NCBI GenBank assembly: GCA_025201845.1
Contig: MU603940.1
Location: 124,001 to 188,000 of the forward strand
Reading direction: 5' to 3'
DNA length: 64,000 bases
From: Martensiomyces pterosporus
Taxonomy: Eukaryota > Kickxellomycota > Kickxellomycetes > Kickxellales > Kickxellaceae
This document shows, piece by piece, positions 63,901 through 64,000 of this stretch (position 1 is its first letter; each line of letters begins with the position of its first letter). The translations under genes were made by a program, and so were the position numbers. The notes under the pieces are model-generated. The model made no database searches. It was not told the DNA's origin and saw only the letters and a list, made by a program, of their open reading frames with translations.

Positions 63901-64000
63901 ATGGAGGAGCTTGAAATTCTGCCCCGGGATGCGTATTTGCACACGCTCAACATCACGCAGGCTCCCTGCACCATCCAGTGGTGGTTCTCGACGAAGCGCA
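63901..64000 (+). CDS. Start of a protein possibly with an N-terminal GOLD domain (3' truncated by window)
   Basis: The ATG at 63901 follows a CT-rich leader; 33 codons are visible, beginning MEELEILPRDAYLHTLNITQ and continuing APCTIQWWFSTKR. The pattern of a beta-strand, a Thr-Leu-Asn strand and a TIQWWF strand followed by basic residues resembles the GOLD-type N-terminal domain of oxysterol-binding (Osh3-type) and Sec14-like lipid-transfer proteins. With so little sequence this is only a suggestion; an unrelated beta-rich domain is equally possible. Confidence 0.55.
   Translation, partial: MEELEILPRDAYLHTLNITQAPCTIQWWFSTKR

Overview
This window comes from a compact filamentous-fungus nuclear genome. 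The genes are fungal: CIA1, SDE2, NUM1/ApsA type, a SAM/RA STE11 type kinase, a RAS2-type GTPase and a VPS15. Introns are GT-AG and mostly short. Leaders are pyrimidine-rich, coding DNA is GC-rich, and CAG/CTG-type microsatellites are frequent. Very large intron-free genes (NUM1 7.5 kb, myosin 5 kb) sit beside intron-rich small-GTPase genes. An early-diverging lineage such as Kickxellomycotina would fit, but that placement is inference only. I found no tRNA, rRNA, transposon ORF, CRISPR array or biosynthetic cluster.

Layout. 0-13 kb: the end of a Q/A-rich protein with a Med11-like C-terminus, eIF2B-beta (GCD7), mitochondrial DnaJ (MDJ1, -), two part-copies of peroxisomal 3-ketoacyl-CoA thiolase around a 145-N gap, a small putative mitochondrial protein, CIA1 (-) and SDE2. 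13-24 kb: succinate-semialdehyde dehydrogenase, a TLC-domain membrane protein, the SUV3 mitochondrial RNA helicase and VPS15. 24-40 kb (all -): a class-V-like myosin without a recognisable DIL tail, a four-exon RAS2-type gene, and a STE11/Byr2-type MAPKKK with SAM, Ras-association and kinase domains, interrupted by a 10-N gap. 40-53 kb: RAB11/YPT3 (four exons), malate dehydrogenase (-) and a 2,485-residue NUM1/ApsA-type cortical anchor (-). 53-64 kb: a 2.9-kb gene-free stretch, a PHD/extended-PHD chromatin protein with a 10-N gap, PAF1 (-), cytosolic tryptophanyl-tRNA synthetase, MIX17/CHCHD2 (-) and the start of a possible GOLD-domain protein.

How the genes work together. Most are housekeeping genes and do not form an operon-like system. 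Some functional pairs lie close together: Ras with a Ras-binding MAPKKK, and a cluster of trafficking/cytoskeleton genes (VPS15, myosin, RAB11, NUM1). Mitochondrial maintenance is also well represented (MDJ1, SUV3, MIX17, SSADH, and CIA1 for cytosolic Fe-S assembly).

The most useful points for a second look are: three assembly gaps each flanked by repeated sequence (one exact overlap, one allele-like, one mosaic of two thiolase paralogues); a Ras exon junction that is exactly two bases short; the myosin without a DIL domain; a long degenerate repeat array in the NUM1-like anchor; and an intron that appears to begin immediately after the SSADH start codon. I did not find a clearly new multi-gene system.
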